A stretch of 64,000 bases of DNA from Prostheceraeus crozeri (GCA_907163375.1 CAJQUW010008930.1:62001-126000), one strand, 5' to 3'. Shown: positions 10,917-23,363, numbered from the stretch's first letter. Notes: generated from the sequence alone by a model not told the origin. Made by a program: numbers and translations.

Positions 10917-11386
10917 TGTAATAATTTTTTACGCTGTTCCAATAGTTTGCCAAATAATACGAGATATGTACTTCAAAGTGCTTTATTATTGATCAATTAC
11001 CGATTAATTAACATGAAATTGACACACAGTAACTCCTGTGTCCCCACCAACCATCTTACAATATCGTCAATACAAGTAATGAAACTATTGCTATGGGGTC
11101 ATTAGGAGCAAACATGATAATTCAAATTTTAAACACTCTATACTATACCACAACTTCTCAAATACCTACCGCTGTGGAATGGTAATAAAAAAATTCTATT
11201 CTGACATGAACAGATATCACACCAATAACAGACAGGAGAGATCTCTATTCTGTTTAACGTATAACCAGGTTTCAAGGTCTAAAACTTTTTCATTAAATGT
11301 GAAAGTTCATTAAAAATATTCACAAAATATTTTAACTAACGTTGAGTTATGTTCTATAAAAAAGGAAAAATGTACTAGTCAGTACA
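10917..11386 (-). repeat. 3' LTR (470 bp)
   Basis: Nearly identical to 15105-15583. Lacks nine bases near its element-proximal end, where the other copy has AGCAATTTT on the minus strand. Confidence 0.95.
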
Positions 11387-11422
11387 TCCCCCCTGAACTC
11401 AAGTTCACAAAACAGTTACAGA

Positions 11423-12351
11423 CTATCGGTAACTCAATTCAAAATCACTGAATTTGGATGGCAAATTTAATCTTCTTTTTGGTCGTTTTCCAACGGTTAT
11501 ATCGCAGGACTGGACAGATTCATCATCAGATTCCTCATGACTTTCGTAATCATCATCTTTGTCTAGTTCTTCACTTGAAAATAAAGTTGGCTTTCTACAT
11601 ATAGTTGTACTCACACTGTCCTCGTTCATAAGACATCTGCTGTCGATAAGCATGTTATCCTCATTCTTTGATTCTAGTGCACGAATGTCCGAAATGTGTC
11701 GCGGAACTCCATCAATGTCAATATTAGTATCGGTATTTAATTTGGTAACTTTGCCCTTTAACCACTGCGTGATGCACCTTGCGTTGGGAGGCTTCACATA
11801 GACTTCGTCACCAACTTTTATGTGTTGAATATTCGTCGGTTGATCTGGGATTTCAGCTTTTTGAAAAATCCTTGATACATTCCAAGATTGTTTGAAAATT
11901 CCTTTACTGGTGCTTGTCATATTACTAGAATTCCACCAAAATACCATTGTCAACGGGTCGTTGTTACTGCGACTTGCCATTCTCTTTATTGTTCTGTGGC
12001 ACCGTTCGATGATTCCATTTCCAGCTGGACTATGGACACACCTATATTGTATTCGAACTCCCCATCGTTGCATGGTTTACGTGAACTCTTTTCATAGGTG
12101 GTCCAAACTCTCTAAAACTTGACTCCATTTCTTTGGACACACGACTGCGTTTCGTCGGAGATGCATCGCCAGATTACATGTCGACTTGGACCACAGTCAA
12201 TGAGAGTGAGATGCCTTTTGCCATCATAATGGGTGACATCACTCGCCAGTCGACTCCAATTATCCTCCACTTCTAACACTCCATGCTGCCATTGTACTGG
12301 ACTTGGGTCAATTGACATACATTTCATACAATTTTTGATTACTTCCTGCAC
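11423..12351 (-). pseudogene. Retrotransposon integrase region, broken
   Basis: Two frames encode integrase pieces. The upstream one (12112-12351) has the zinc-binding Cys pair NCMKCMSIDPSP and the core strand LTLIDCGPSRHVIW with the first catalytic Asp. The downstream one (11423-12073) has HSPAGNGIIERCHRTIK with the catalytic Glu, then a basic and acidic C-terminal region. Only about 55 codons separate first Asp from Glu, whereas this core normally spans about 95. The segment with the second Asp appears deleted at the frame break near 12080-12120. The enzyme should be inactive. Confidence 0.85.
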
Positions 12352-12382
12352 TTCATCTTTGGTGACACTCGGTTTACTGTCT

Positions 12383-13708
12383 TCACCAAGCTTTATCTAC
12401 TCCGAGATGACCCTTCTCATGCACTTCTGATACAATTGTAGTGTTCATGGCCAAACAACAAACTTGCTGTGGTTCAGTGATGGACTTGATTACTGGCAAC
12501 CAATCTCGCTTCACTCTTGTCAAGATGTCCGCCTTGTTCCGCTTTGACTCTACCAATACAATCTCAAACTTGGAAAAATGTTCAGTATTTAACTCTTGGA
12601 TTATATCCAGTCTTCTTTTTACGAGAACCTCAGACAAACCACTTGTCCGCACTTTGCTTTCTTTATTTATAACTTTTTGCACCCAGTTGTACACTGTTTG
12701 CGAATCAGTGACAATCTTAACAATTTTGCAGTTCCATTTTATGACAATGTTTGCACCCTTGATAATTGCATCCAATTCCGAAACATTGATATGTTGGACG
12801 TCTTTCTTCTTTCTCAACCAAGACGCATCTTCTACTATGACTCCATCAATCTCCAGTACTACCCCCAACGACAAGTTACTTGCATCACACCAAACAACAG
12901 CACTTTTACAATCTGAGACAGCCCATATACCTTGAACAGGATCATCTCTTTGCACTCTTCCTATTACATCACCAATCAGATGCTCCACTTCTTCCGAAAT
13001 CGGTTCGTCCCATTCCCCTTTGCTGCACAATCTTTTAAGAATTCCACAACTCACTCTCAACCAACCCGCGACAGGAAAATGGCCCACCAGTTGTCCGCAC
13101 ACGGCAAACACCTGCCTTTTCGTCATTGGGAATAGCACTTCTGGTACTTTATTCCCACGAGTCCAAGTACATCCGTTCTTCTTCTTGTCAACGTTCAAAC
13201 CCAGGATTCTTGCTCCATTCAATGCTACTGCTGGTTTTGACTTCAATCCGTGCGTGTTAAGGTGCTCTACTACTCTCTCTGCTTTCACGATGTTCTCATT
13301 AACTATTATATCATCGATATAGGAATCAGTGCCATTATGAATGTCTTCCTCAAGTGACAGCACCTTGTTGACAATTGCACTCATAATACGGGGGGCCGAG
13401 CATAACCCGAAACCAAGCCGCGTTAAAGAATATACTTTTCCATGGTACTTCACGCATTGCCATTGCCAAAGATCTTCCTCTAGATGTACTTGTAAATACG
13501 CTTTTTCTAAATCCAGCATTTGAATGTTTTCTCCCATTGTTTTCCATTTTCTTAGCGATTCTTGGCACACTACACTGTCACCAGTGTGGCTGGAAAGGTG
13601 TCTGTTGAGCTCACGATAATCGAGTACAGGTCTGACCTTGTTTTTATAGGCTTGATACACCGACAGTAAAGGTATAGTTGCCTTGGGTACTTCATCTGTT
13701 TCTTGCAA
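12383..13708 (-). pseudogene. Retrotransposon reverse transcriptase and RNase H
   Basis: An open frame of 441 codons carries an RT domain: RPVLDYRELN near the start, LTRLGFGLCSAP, and the catalytic YIDD near 13310-13321. An RNase H domain follows: VVWCDASNLSLG, an ELDAI region and IVTDSQTVYNW. It ends with the start of integrase (EKGHLGVDKAW). The frame is open through RT and RNase H but is separated by frame breaks from protease upstream and integrase downstream. In Ty3/gypsy elements these are parts of one Pol polyprotein that makes and integrates the DNA copy. Confidence 0.9.
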
Positions 13709-13713
13709 CCACC

Positions 13714-14435
13714 CTAATCTGATCCACTCATTGACTTCTTATCAAAGGCCTCTTGATGGTCTCTCGACACATTGTAATTAGGACATTTTTTCAAATCTGC
13801 AACAGGCGGGTTACCTTGAATCCATTTCCATCTTACTAGCCACTTCACTCCATCAAATGTCGCATGAAAGTCCTCATCGTCTACGCTCAAGATATTGATC
13901 TTATCTTCACAAAAATCCTCTTTTACGTTTTTGATTTCATCTTTTGATTCTTCACCTACCACATCCATCGTCGTCAACAGGCATTTTCTCTTTAACATGC
14001 TCGTTAGTAATTTAATGAGTCTCTCTGATGGCATTTCTACTTGTCCAGTTTCACTAATAAACAGGCCACCAACTTCCCGGATGAAGTCCATTCCCAGAAT
14101 AACCCTTATTCCATAGAGCATTTTCTTTACCACAACACAATTCAAATTCATGTGCTTACCGACAGCACTTATTTCCATGCACTTCTGGCCCATTACTGCG
14201 ACATCACTACCATCTATAGTCACGACTACTCCTTCTAAACATGGTCAGTCATGCTCTCCACTATAATGGTCTGTGAACAACCAGAATCGACCACCGCCAC
14301 TACGAGCCTGCCATCTATCTCAACATCTATACGTGGTAGCACCTCTATTCCTGAGTTGTTGGGAAACCCGGCGGCGCAGATGGTTTCCCACTTCCGTTTA
14401 AACACCGATTTGCCATATGTCCCTTTTGGTGGCAT
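13714..14435 (-). pseudogene. Retrotransposon aspartic protease region
   Basis: The frame at 14235-14435 contains VVDSGCSQT, the active-site Asp-Ser-Gly of retropepsins. The next frame (13714-14223) holds VILGMDFI, the conserved C-terminal strand of the same domain. One frame break divides the domain. The rest of 13714-14000 is an acidic linker to RT. Confidence 0.85.
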
Positions 14436-15078
14436 TTATAGCATTCAATTTGTGGGCAGTCTCGAATTAAATGATTCCCTTGACACTTGCGACATTCAAG
14501 TTTTTGATAATTTTCCGAAAACCCTTCGAAACCGATTGTGTCTGATCACTCTTAAAATTTCGTATACCGACACAGCCAGTGAGTTCAACTCGGTTGGATA
14601 TCAGTACCCTAGCTTGTTGCAAAATAACAGGCAAATCGGTCTTCAAAATCTCAGCCGAGCTCCTTAACTGTCCTGATACATCCAACGGCAGTCCGCTAAT
14701 AAAGGCACATTTTAGCAACTGTTCACTTTCAATATAAGCTAATTGTGCCAATTTACGCAAGTCTGCTAAATATCCGTCTACACCTTCACCCTCTTCTCAT
14801 TCTCTCTTCTTAAATTCATCAAAAGCGGAAATTGGATTGAGAGAAAACGCATCTTTGAGAGTCCTTTCAATTTTAACAATATCTTATCTTCATCTGTCAT
14901 GTGTTAGTAAATTGAACAAGCTTGACCTTCTAAAAATAGTGGAATAACCGTACTTAGATCTTTCACTTTCTGCAATTCGGCAATCAGCTTTACTTTATCC
15001 AACCAAACTACAATGTCTCCCGTTCCATCATAGCAGCGGACTACATCATGCATTTTTATACTATCCAACTTTGCCATT
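14400..15078 (-). pseudogene. Retrotransposon Gag, broken
   Basis: An ATG at 15078 follows the 5' LTR by about 25 bases and starts MAKLDSIKMHDVV, with a Gag-like stretch VWLDKVKLIAEL. The frame breaks several times before a second open stretch (14467-14760) typical of gypsy Gag. Two zinc knuckles follow near 14400-14500: CRKCQGNHLIRDC, a variant with one spacer residue fewer, and the canonical CYKCHQKGHMANRC. Gag would form the particle that packages element RNA. Confidence 0.85.
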
Positions 15079-15104
15079 ATTGATTCTATTGTGCCGTGAT
15101 AGCT

Positions 15105-15583
15105 TGTAATAATTTTTTACGCTGTTCCAATAGTTTGCCAAATAATACGAGATATGTACTTCAAAGTGCTTTATTATTGATCAATTACCGATTAATTAAC
15201 ATGAAATTGACACACAGTAACTCCTGTGTCCCCACCAACCATCTTACAATATCGTCAATACAAGTAATGAAACTATTGCTATGGGGTCATTAGGAGCAAA
15301 CATGATAATTCAAATTTTAAACACTCTATACTATACCACAACTTCTCAAATACCTACCGCTGTGGAATGGTAATAAAAAAATTCTATTCTGACATGAACA
15401 GATATCACACCAATAACAGACAGAAGAGATCTCTATTCTGTTTAACGTATAACCAGGTTTCAAGGTCAAAAACTTTTTCATTAAATGTGAAAGTTCATTA
15501 AAAATATTCACAAAATATTTTAACTAACGTTGAGTTATGTTCTATAAAAAAGGAAAAATGTACTAGTCAGTAAAATTGCTACA
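15105..15583 (-). repeat. 5' LTR (479 bp)
   Basis: Starts TGTAGCAATTTTACTGACTA on the minus strand and ends TTATTACA. Followed on the plus strand by the target duplication TTCGG (15584-15588). Confidence 0.95.
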
Positions 15584-15789
15584 TTCGGATTCTTTGAAAC
15601 TGAATAGGAATGATTTGGGTGATGTCCATTAGATATGTGATCCAGTAGTTCGTTTGTATTGCATTGAAAAGGTGATGCAGGCATGGATTCAGAGTTTGAG
15701 CAGACAGCTTGGATCCCAATACATCGGTAGTCTGCAACCATGGTATTGATTTTCAGAGTCTCTAGAAGCAAATTATTTAGGGCTGCGAA

Positions 15790-16810
15790 CTCGGTTGATG
15801 AACTCGGGAGGCCTAGTTCGGCTTGCAAACTGCGAGTCTGAGTCCAGGACTGACAAACAACAAATGATTTAAAGCAGAATCGTAAGTGCTCCCATGTATT
15901 TGCAGGCATTCAAGCTTTGTAGGACAAGGTGCCTGTCAATAAGACTGACTTTTCCGTCTTTCGTCAGGTATGCCCAAAACAAGTGGTTGTACTACATGCA
16001 TCTCCCAAAATAAAAGGCATGCTGTAACGGAAGGAAAGAAACACGAACAGTGTAGGTCTATCTAGTTAATTGGTGTGATTCTTTATGTATAAACACCGTA
16101 CCGTGTAATCCTTGATCCGCTGACAGTTTTCAGGCTTGTAGCCTACGAATTTGAGTCCAAGTCCTGCAAACGATTATTGATTCAACTTAGGCTCGTAAAA
16201 GTCCCATATATTTGCAGACTTGAGTATCTTGCAGTCTGCTATAAGGCAGACTTTTCTGGCTGTCATCCGTCCGACCAGCCTACAACTCGTGTTTACTTGA
16301 AGGCCTTCTCCACCTTCACCTGAAATAGAATGTCACCTTCAATAGACCGCCGTTTTCTATGTTTCGACAGCATAGGTAGTGATCACCGAGATATTTAAAA
16401 AATAGGATAGATTATACCCTTGTATAGATTCCAGTTCGGTTGCTTCATGCATAAATACCGTGTAATCCTTGATCCGCTGACAGTATTCATGCTTGTAGCC
16501 TACGTACGAATTTGAGTTCAAGTCCGGGTACTGCAAGCAACTATTGATTTAAATTTGAATCGTAAGGGGCCCCATATATTTGCACACTTGAGCTTATATC
16601 TTGCAATCTACTACAAAGGCGGACTTTTCTGGCTGTCTTTCATCCGGCAGGCCTACAACTCGTGGTGTTTAGGCCTTCTCCACCTGCATTATACACCTGG
16701 GATAGACCGCCACCCTGATGAAGTGTTTGAAAAATATGCCACCACCTCTAGTAGAACGCCATCCGCAATAGACCGCCGTTTTCTCTATTTTTGTATTTGT
16801 TTGTTGTACA
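15790..16810 (+). repeat. Tandemly related repeat copies of about 350 bp
   Basis: The block at about 16105-16370 recurs at about 16460-16790 in the same order: CCTTGATCCGCTGACAGT, CTTGTAGCCTACG, CATATATTTGCA, GACTTTTCTGGCTGTC, CTACAACTCGTG and AATAGACCGCCGTTTTC. A third, more diverged copy can be followed at about 15825-15970 (GAGTCTGAGTCCAGGAC, CATGTATTTGCAGGCATT). The copies lie in PRPF38A intron 1. No protein is apparent. Confidence 0.75.
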
Positions 16811-19800
16811 GATACATGTATATTTCTATGAGACCTATCCGAAATATCTTTTACTTGCTAGTGCAGCATGTACATCCCACGAATGCCTCCATGCTTCACG
16901 ATTCTTCATTTCTAATAATAGTTTCAAATTAGTCAGGTGTAAATAATGTAAGTTGCGATCTGTTTTGTTGGTTATCTTGTTTTGTTTTAGGTAGCAATCT
17001 CGCGTGCATAATATGTTTGATAGATGTAGTTTACCATCTTGTTAAATGTTGAGCCTCCTTTTACTAGTGTACGGGGAGAATTAGGCCTAAATATATATTG
17101 GTAATGATACCTGTAAATCAATTTATTGAAAATGGATATCAGCATAGCATATATTTATTATCTTATTGAGTTTTAATCACTAGATAAATAAGTCATAAAA
17201 AAGTCGAAATGCAAAAACTTTCACAATATATCGGGTATTTAGTACAACATATAGCCCATTTATTTGAGTTTCATAGATGGAATATGTACATATATAAATG
17301 CAAGCTTTATTGAAGCGATACCGACATTTTTTAATTCTTTGAGACTCGGAGATGTTAAAAATAGACCGTCACCCTCTAATGGGATACCACTTGTAATAGA
17401 CTGCCTCCCGAAAGAGGTTGAAAAATAGACCGTTATTGGGATCTATTACAAGTTGTACGGTAGGCCTATGTACTTAATGCATTGGTTAAATAGAGGCATG
17501 CCCATACCAGCGGCGCAGTCAGGATATATTTTCGGGGAGGGCTCGATTATACATCATCAAAGAACAGTGAAGTGGAAACGATAAAAAGCATCGAAATATC
17601 TAAGTTTTAATGTCCTATAATTCTGGCCAGAGTCGGGAGTTCTACCAAGTGGTAGGACTTCAGACTCTGGCAAGCATTATCTCAAAATACAAGACTTTAA
17701 GTAATAGAATTATCTCAATATTTTATAAACAATTCCTCTCATTCGATGCTAAATTGATGTATAATCTTTGTTGTGTTTTCGATCACAAAAGTATATTGTG
17801 ACTTCTTGAAGTGATAGTTGCTTGCACAAGACGTGAATACAGTGTTTAGCTTAAAGTGCATTTCAGATTTCCAATATAAGATTGTCTGATTCATTAGGCA
17901 TTAAGTTATTGGTGTATGAAAAAGTTTATGCCAAGAAACCGTGTAAGTAAAAGAATAAATTGATATTTACATCAGCAACGCTGTGCCTAAAGCAAGATGT
18001 GAAGATAGTCTTACTGTGGCATCGTTCGTGGGTTAATTTGTTGGTATACGGATTCGCTAATACCTGGTGCGTACAAGTAGAAACTATAAGTGCTCTGTTT
18101 TTGAGTATTTTACACAAGCACATTCATTGGATACTCTAACATGATGTTTACTTAACCCACCCTTGCCATGGATATATGCAGTACGACAAATGATGCTATA
18201 GATGTCATTGGCGCGTAGCATAGAGTATAACATTCATTGAACATCACATTATATTCACTGGCGTAAGCATAGAGTAGTCTGCTTACATAATTTTCACTTT
18301 TTCTATTGCTCACTAGGCCTACTCTCGGAGTCGGAGTCTTGTCAATCTGATACTCGTATGACTGCGCAGTCCGCATCAACTGACATGAAATATTGCCTTA
18401 AGAAATATTTTTGCTAATGACTGTTTTACGTGGGCATCAACCATTGATAAAAAATCATCAATGAGAAATGTAACATCGATAATATGCTCCGGAGCACACC
18501 GGATTCCATCAAAACCCTGAGGGTCAACAATTTTATGCTTTCCTTTGTTCTTCTTGAGCTAACTTTGAAATATTGACCAATCTCCTCGAAAGCAGCATTT
18601 GAGGCTTTCTTACAAAGGCATTTTGAATTTTGTTTTGAATTTGATATAAATGCATCAACGAGGACTTCTATCATCATCTTGCGACATGCACTTCATGTGA
18701 ACTTCATTTGTAGTATAGTATATAGTGGATTTATTATGAAATTATCACTCTATATTGGTCGTAAATTTTAGGTTGGGGCGTAAATTTGATGACTTCAGAA
18801 ATTTTCGGATGGGCCCGAACCCGCACGGCCTCCTCCTTGGTTTCATGATTGGCCCAAGTTCATGAGTGCCCATGGCGCAGACATGAGGATGCAAAACACG
18901 AATAAAAAAGCATATCTTGGCAAGATTGTGTTATCTAAAGGCATGCTGTCTGATCTGCTGACAGTTCTCATTGTTTTATAATCCTATTGCGAACAATGAT
19001 GTGAAAGTGAGATAGACTTTTCCGGACCACGCAGAATTTGCCCTCCGAGTCTGTTTACATTTACAGAGCATTGGTTGTCCTACAACGATTACGGAAACTA
19101 ATTTCTTGACAGACACCACTATGCATTGCTTTGTATTCAGTTTCGTTTAGATCCGCTGCTTATTCACGCAGCTGATAGCCATTTTGCCAATTTTGTAAAT
19201 CCTTACGGTGGCTTACAATGCACACTCTGCATATTTATGATAAAATCAGACAATAGGCGTACAGGATATATCATAATATGGTACACTGTAAGCCTATGGT
19301 TCTGCAAAAGTATTTTTTCTTTCGGCCCACCAAAAAAGAAAACAAATCCACCTCAACTATGCAAATAGGCAAAATTTTAAAGCTCAAAAATTTTTGGCCA
19401 GCTTCATCAAATCTTTCTGCATGAAGCCTCTGCGATTTGCTCAACATATTTGTTTGGTCTGTGTAAAACCATAGAGAAAGTTGATCAAAGTGACGGGCCT
19501 TAGACGCATAGCCTATTCTTTACGGTCGACGGTCAAATAGCGGTCTGCCGATTTGGTGTGAAGATTTCTGAAGACGTGAATGATGCGAGTTCCATTTTGA
19601 TAATTTCTACGAGTAGACCTATATAGTTGAAATACTTCAATTCGCGTTCGTTTGTCGCTCTCTCAGTGTTGAGGTTACTTGGTGTTTTTGATATACTTGA
19701 ATCACCCGGATTTTCGTCGACTTTGTCATCGTTAACAGCAACTAGATTTTAATCCTGAATTGAATGCTGTTTAAGCAGAATTTCATTTTATGTTGTGCAC

Positions 19801-20309
19801 TGTCTTGAATTTAGCACCATCATTGATTCTTCAATAAAATGATCTTACATTCTTAACGGATTTTTAGGGCAGCAATGTAAGCCTATTGTTTCTTTCCTCA
19901 TTGAGGAGTGGAAGTTCTCACTCTACTACTAGTTTTCCATCCTCCCAAAATTCACCTATTCTATGTGTGAACGTGCATGTTTCTTCATCCAACTGACTTA
20001 GGAAAGTCCTCCATGCTTCTAAAAAAGCTATGCTTAGACAGGTTGATCGAATTATTATATCATGGCTGCAACCATATCCAAAATTCGCGGCACATGCAAA
20101 TTTCCAGTTGTAATTTGTTTCATACTTAGGCGAACTTTTTGTGATAATCAGTCGTATCAATAGGCATCTAAGCACCCAAGCCGTGATTTCGCATAATGCT
20201 CATAATTTCTGTGAACTATTCAACAGTCAAAAGTACATAATTTATTCTATTTTCACATCTTATATCTTTTGTATTCACCATGCCAACATCCGAGCGAAGC
20301 CAAGTGTTA
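16811..20309. other. PRPF38A intron 1, mostly unassigned
   Basis: Short AATAGACCG or AATAGACTG motifs recur at 17340-17460 and extend the repeat vocabulary of 16100-16800. A stretch near 19490-19560 (GGGCCTTAGACGC, ACGGTCGACGGTCAAAT) is an inverted relative of 28075-28130. No gene recognised. Confidence 0.4.
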
Positions 20310-20490
20310 CACGAAAACTTTCTTGACGTGATATCCTGAAGAGTTGAGCATGATTTTGTAAATATCTGTGTTTTCATATAGTCACAGTAAACTTAAGCTC
20401 AAGTGAGACGAATATTAACAACTCATACTATATAATTTGAGAAATTCATTTATATCTTGAAGATGGACACAAATGGGTGGGTGTATGATA
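20310..20490 (+). repeat. Dispersed repeat, copy B (pair with 860-1040)
   Basis: Matches 860-1040 in order and orientation, including TTTTGTAAATATCTGTG and the GATGGACA...ATGGGTGG block. It directly precedes LINE RT coding debris. Confidence 0.6.
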
Positions 20491-20514
20491 ATTTACATCC
20501 TTTGTTTTCACCAT

Positions 20515-20745
20515 CTCCTTCAAGGGATCGGAGTACCCTCAAAATACATCAATATAGTGCGTGATCTTTACACCGAGAATACAAGCAGAGTAAGAGCCGA
20601 CGGGAACACTTTGGACTCCTTCCTGGTAACTTCAGGCGTGCGCCAGGGTTGTGTTGCGGCTCCCAACCTGTTCAACATCGCAATTGACTTCTGCCAAGGG
20701 AAGACACAAACTTGCTGTCCCGATTCTTTGCTGCGGTGACGTCGC
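20515..20745 (+). mobile_element. LINE reverse transcriptase fragment
   Basis: The plus strand encodes GVPSKYINIVRDLYTENTS, then SGVRQGCVAAPNLFNIAIDF, the RT fingers and palm motif around the invariant RQGC. It breaks off before the catalytic YADD. A short dead fragment in PRPF38A intron 1. Confidence 0.85.
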
Positions 20746-22707
20746 TTTACTTTCGTCTGTTCGACTCACTCATTAGTCTTTTTCAGTACTCGGAGAAGAA
20801 GCATCCCCTCTAGGCCTCTCTCACAACTATTCCATGACCAAAATTTAGTCACTGTCTACTTTTTTGCTATCACCGACCAATACTCTAATAGTGAACTTAG
20901 TTAGCATCGAAATGACCGACAACTTCGTCGGTAATGTCTTAAGTAAGGAATGAAGATGAGCAAGAGAAGTGGAATAAAAATGTGTGTGAAGTAGCATTGC
21001 CAATGTGATGAGAAATTGCAAAGATGATTCAACGTAGCAAAGTGCGTCAAGGTAGCTAAATTACTCGTAAAAAAACAAGCGATACTATCGTGTCCATTCC
21101 GCTTGAGTCTTAGGCTTTCTTTCTATTTGCTCGTAGATTGATTTTTTGATTTCGAAATTGACGGACTGACGCTTGCTTGACAAGCTCGAACACTGAGATA
21201 AAAGCTTGCTCTGAATTATCAATATTGCGATTTTCTTGATCATTTCAAATTTTCAGTCCACGAATTTCATAGATTGCAAATACTTTCAACACTTATACAT
21301 CTAAATATTTCTGAGAATATCTACAATTGTCAGGAATTGAGATCAGCAGACGCAAATTAGTTAATTATTTTTGTCATGGGAGTGAAATTTCTGTCCATTA
21401 TAGTCGTGTTCGCTATAACTAGATTATTTTATTATTAGTCAGATAGGATATTTTGCCAGGAATATTTTATGTGTACGTTATAACCGAATGTACGTTATAG
21501 CGGGATTATACTGTATTATATCCTAAAAAGTCTAGAAATTAAGATAATTGCTAGAAGGAGAAACAACGGTTCTCCTCTCCTCATGAATTGGTGAGTAAGT
21601 CGTACTGTCCAAAATTATGATTAACACTTTATATTGAAAAATTCTGTTTAACAGTCTGTCATTCAGATGGTAAGAGGACATGTACACAGCGGGATTACGT
21701 TATCTAAAATCTACGAGGTGTGTGAGAAAATCAATATTAGTTTCTTAAGCTAAAACGAGAAATGAAGTTCTACAAAATATTTATACAAATTATTTTACTA
21801 ATTAAATGAGGTCATCAACATGAACTTGGCCAGGACGATCGCGTTTCGACCGCTAAATCATGAGACATATTGCCAATAATAAAAGATGTGAAAATTGATG
21901 TTGATCTGACTGAAAGGAAAAAGGATCAAAGGAAGCTGAAGAGGAATTTAAACAATGTGAATATACCGGTAGATAAAACGATGCTGTATGATAGGAAACA
22001 TCATCACACTCTAGATAAAAAAGAAAATCACTGTAGAGTTAGAGCTGAGATTTTTCTGGTTTAATTTGTTTATCGAAAAGGCATCTCGCAAGCCTAGATT
22101 GGCTTCATGTGAACCTTGGGTTAGTATTATTGCTGAAAACTCTCCTCGACAATTTTTAATATGTTTATACATTGATGAGGTAGAATTTCTGGAATGTTCT
22201 CTGCACCTGATTTGCAGTGTTTTTGTGGTGCTTCCATCTTACACCACAAGTAATGACGAACTCCGGACATTTCTGCTTACCCAGCACAAAGTCTTCCCTC
22301 CGGAATAAGTCATCTGCTATTTCGATGTCAAAATTCTATAATTCTGGTTTCAAGATATAAAAGCTCTCAACTTTTTCTCTTTGTTTCTCGTTATGGTTTA
22401 TTAAGCATTACTTCATGTTCTGGGGTCCCACGATTTCCAGTAATGGTACTGTTGCATACTTTTAAACAAACGGTTTTATTATCATTCCAATGTAAAAGTT
22501 CATGCAGGAATCTCATGGTGGTCTATGTAATACATTTTTCGATTTCGTTTGAAGATGGATTTATTTACAATAAGGCAAAGTTGTGAAGAACAATTTTTGT
22601 TTCTCTATTTTTCAAAGCACTTTTCAATGTTCTTGTCACTTTTTCGCTGTTATAATATATAAGTCAGATGTTCTTCGTTCGGTGATATGATAGTATTGAA
22701 CATAAAG
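20746..22707. other. PRPF38A intron 1; one possible pogo-type transposon end
   Basis: ACGTTATAGCGGGATTATACTGTA at 21481-21516 resembles, on the minus strand, the terminal sequence of pogo/Tigger-like elements (TACAGTATAATCCCGCTATA). I did not find a matching second end. Short frames at 21870-22308 have no recognisable domain. Confidence 0.3.
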
Positions 22708-23110
22708 CTGCGTTTACACGTGCAACTTGATTGCTGACACTTTTCGATCCATGTTGAGTCAGAAAAGAATGGACAAACAATGAAAGTATAGTGATGCCTT
22801 CAATAATCGTGCTTTATTCGTCACCAGACAATAGCAATGTGGCGAATGGTGATGAAGAGGAATGCATTAATTCATCATTATATTTCCTCTTAGTGAAAAG
22901 TGGCAGATAAAGTTAAACAAGGCGCAACTTTAGCTGACATTTTTTATTGACACTCAGAAGATGATGAGCTGCTGAATCAATACATTTCTCTTTATCAACA
23001 TTCGCTAGATAGGAGATATTTTCTGGTGACGAACGAAATTATTTGTCCATTCTTTTCTAACTCATCATGGATCGAAAGGTGTTCGTAATGAAGTTGCACG
23101 TGTAACGCAG
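22708..23110. repeat. MITE with about 70-bp inverted ends, 403 bp
   Basis: The left end starts CTGCGTTTACACGTGCAACT. The right end is its inverted copy ending AGTTGCACGTGTAACGCAG... at 23110. Arms share CTTTCGATCCATG and AGAAAAGAATGGACAAA, and similarity extends inward through TTCGTCACCAGA. It lies 250 bases before PRPF38A exon 2. Confidence 0.8.
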
Positions 23111-23363
23111 TCCATTTTAGCCGAACCACAATATGAGTAGCCTGTAATAAACCTTCCCCTCTAGTCAACAAAAGTCCGAATGAGCTGACTCTTCAATTGC
23201 AAAGCGTCTATCATTCTTGTCTGTGATTTGATAGTGTCTCCTAGCAAGCTCTTTCTCATTCAACATGATGACCGGACACTTGTCTCTTCATTCGATTATA
23301 TTTCACGATGCACAAATTGCAAATGATTTCAAGTTGGAATACCATTCTTGCTTTTTTTTACAG

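Larger units (their letters stand above)
10917..15583 (-). mobile_element. Ty3/gypsy-type LTR retrotransposon, young but coding-defective
   Basis: Two direct repeats bound the element: 10917-11386 (470 bp, the 3' LTR) and 15105-15583 (479 bp, the 5' LTR). Both start TGTAATAATTTTTTACG on the plus strand and end in CA. TTCGG at 10912-10916 and 15584-15588 is a perfect 5-bp target duplication. The two LTRs differ by only two substitutions and a 9-bp deletion in the 3' copy, as far as I can align by eye. A polypurine tract (TCCCCCC on plus, 11387-11393) abuts the 3' LTR. Gene order on the minus strand is gag, protease, RT, RNase H, integrase, which is the Ty3/gypsy order. It lies antisense within PRPF38A intron 1. 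Confidence 0.95.

Noticed and set aside
15080-15104. A tRNA primer-binding site next to the 5' LTR.
   Set aside because: The minus strand reads AGCTATCACGGCACAATAG, with no TGG start. TGCCGTGAT on the other strand recalls the 5' end of tRNA-His, but that is the wrong end for normal priming.
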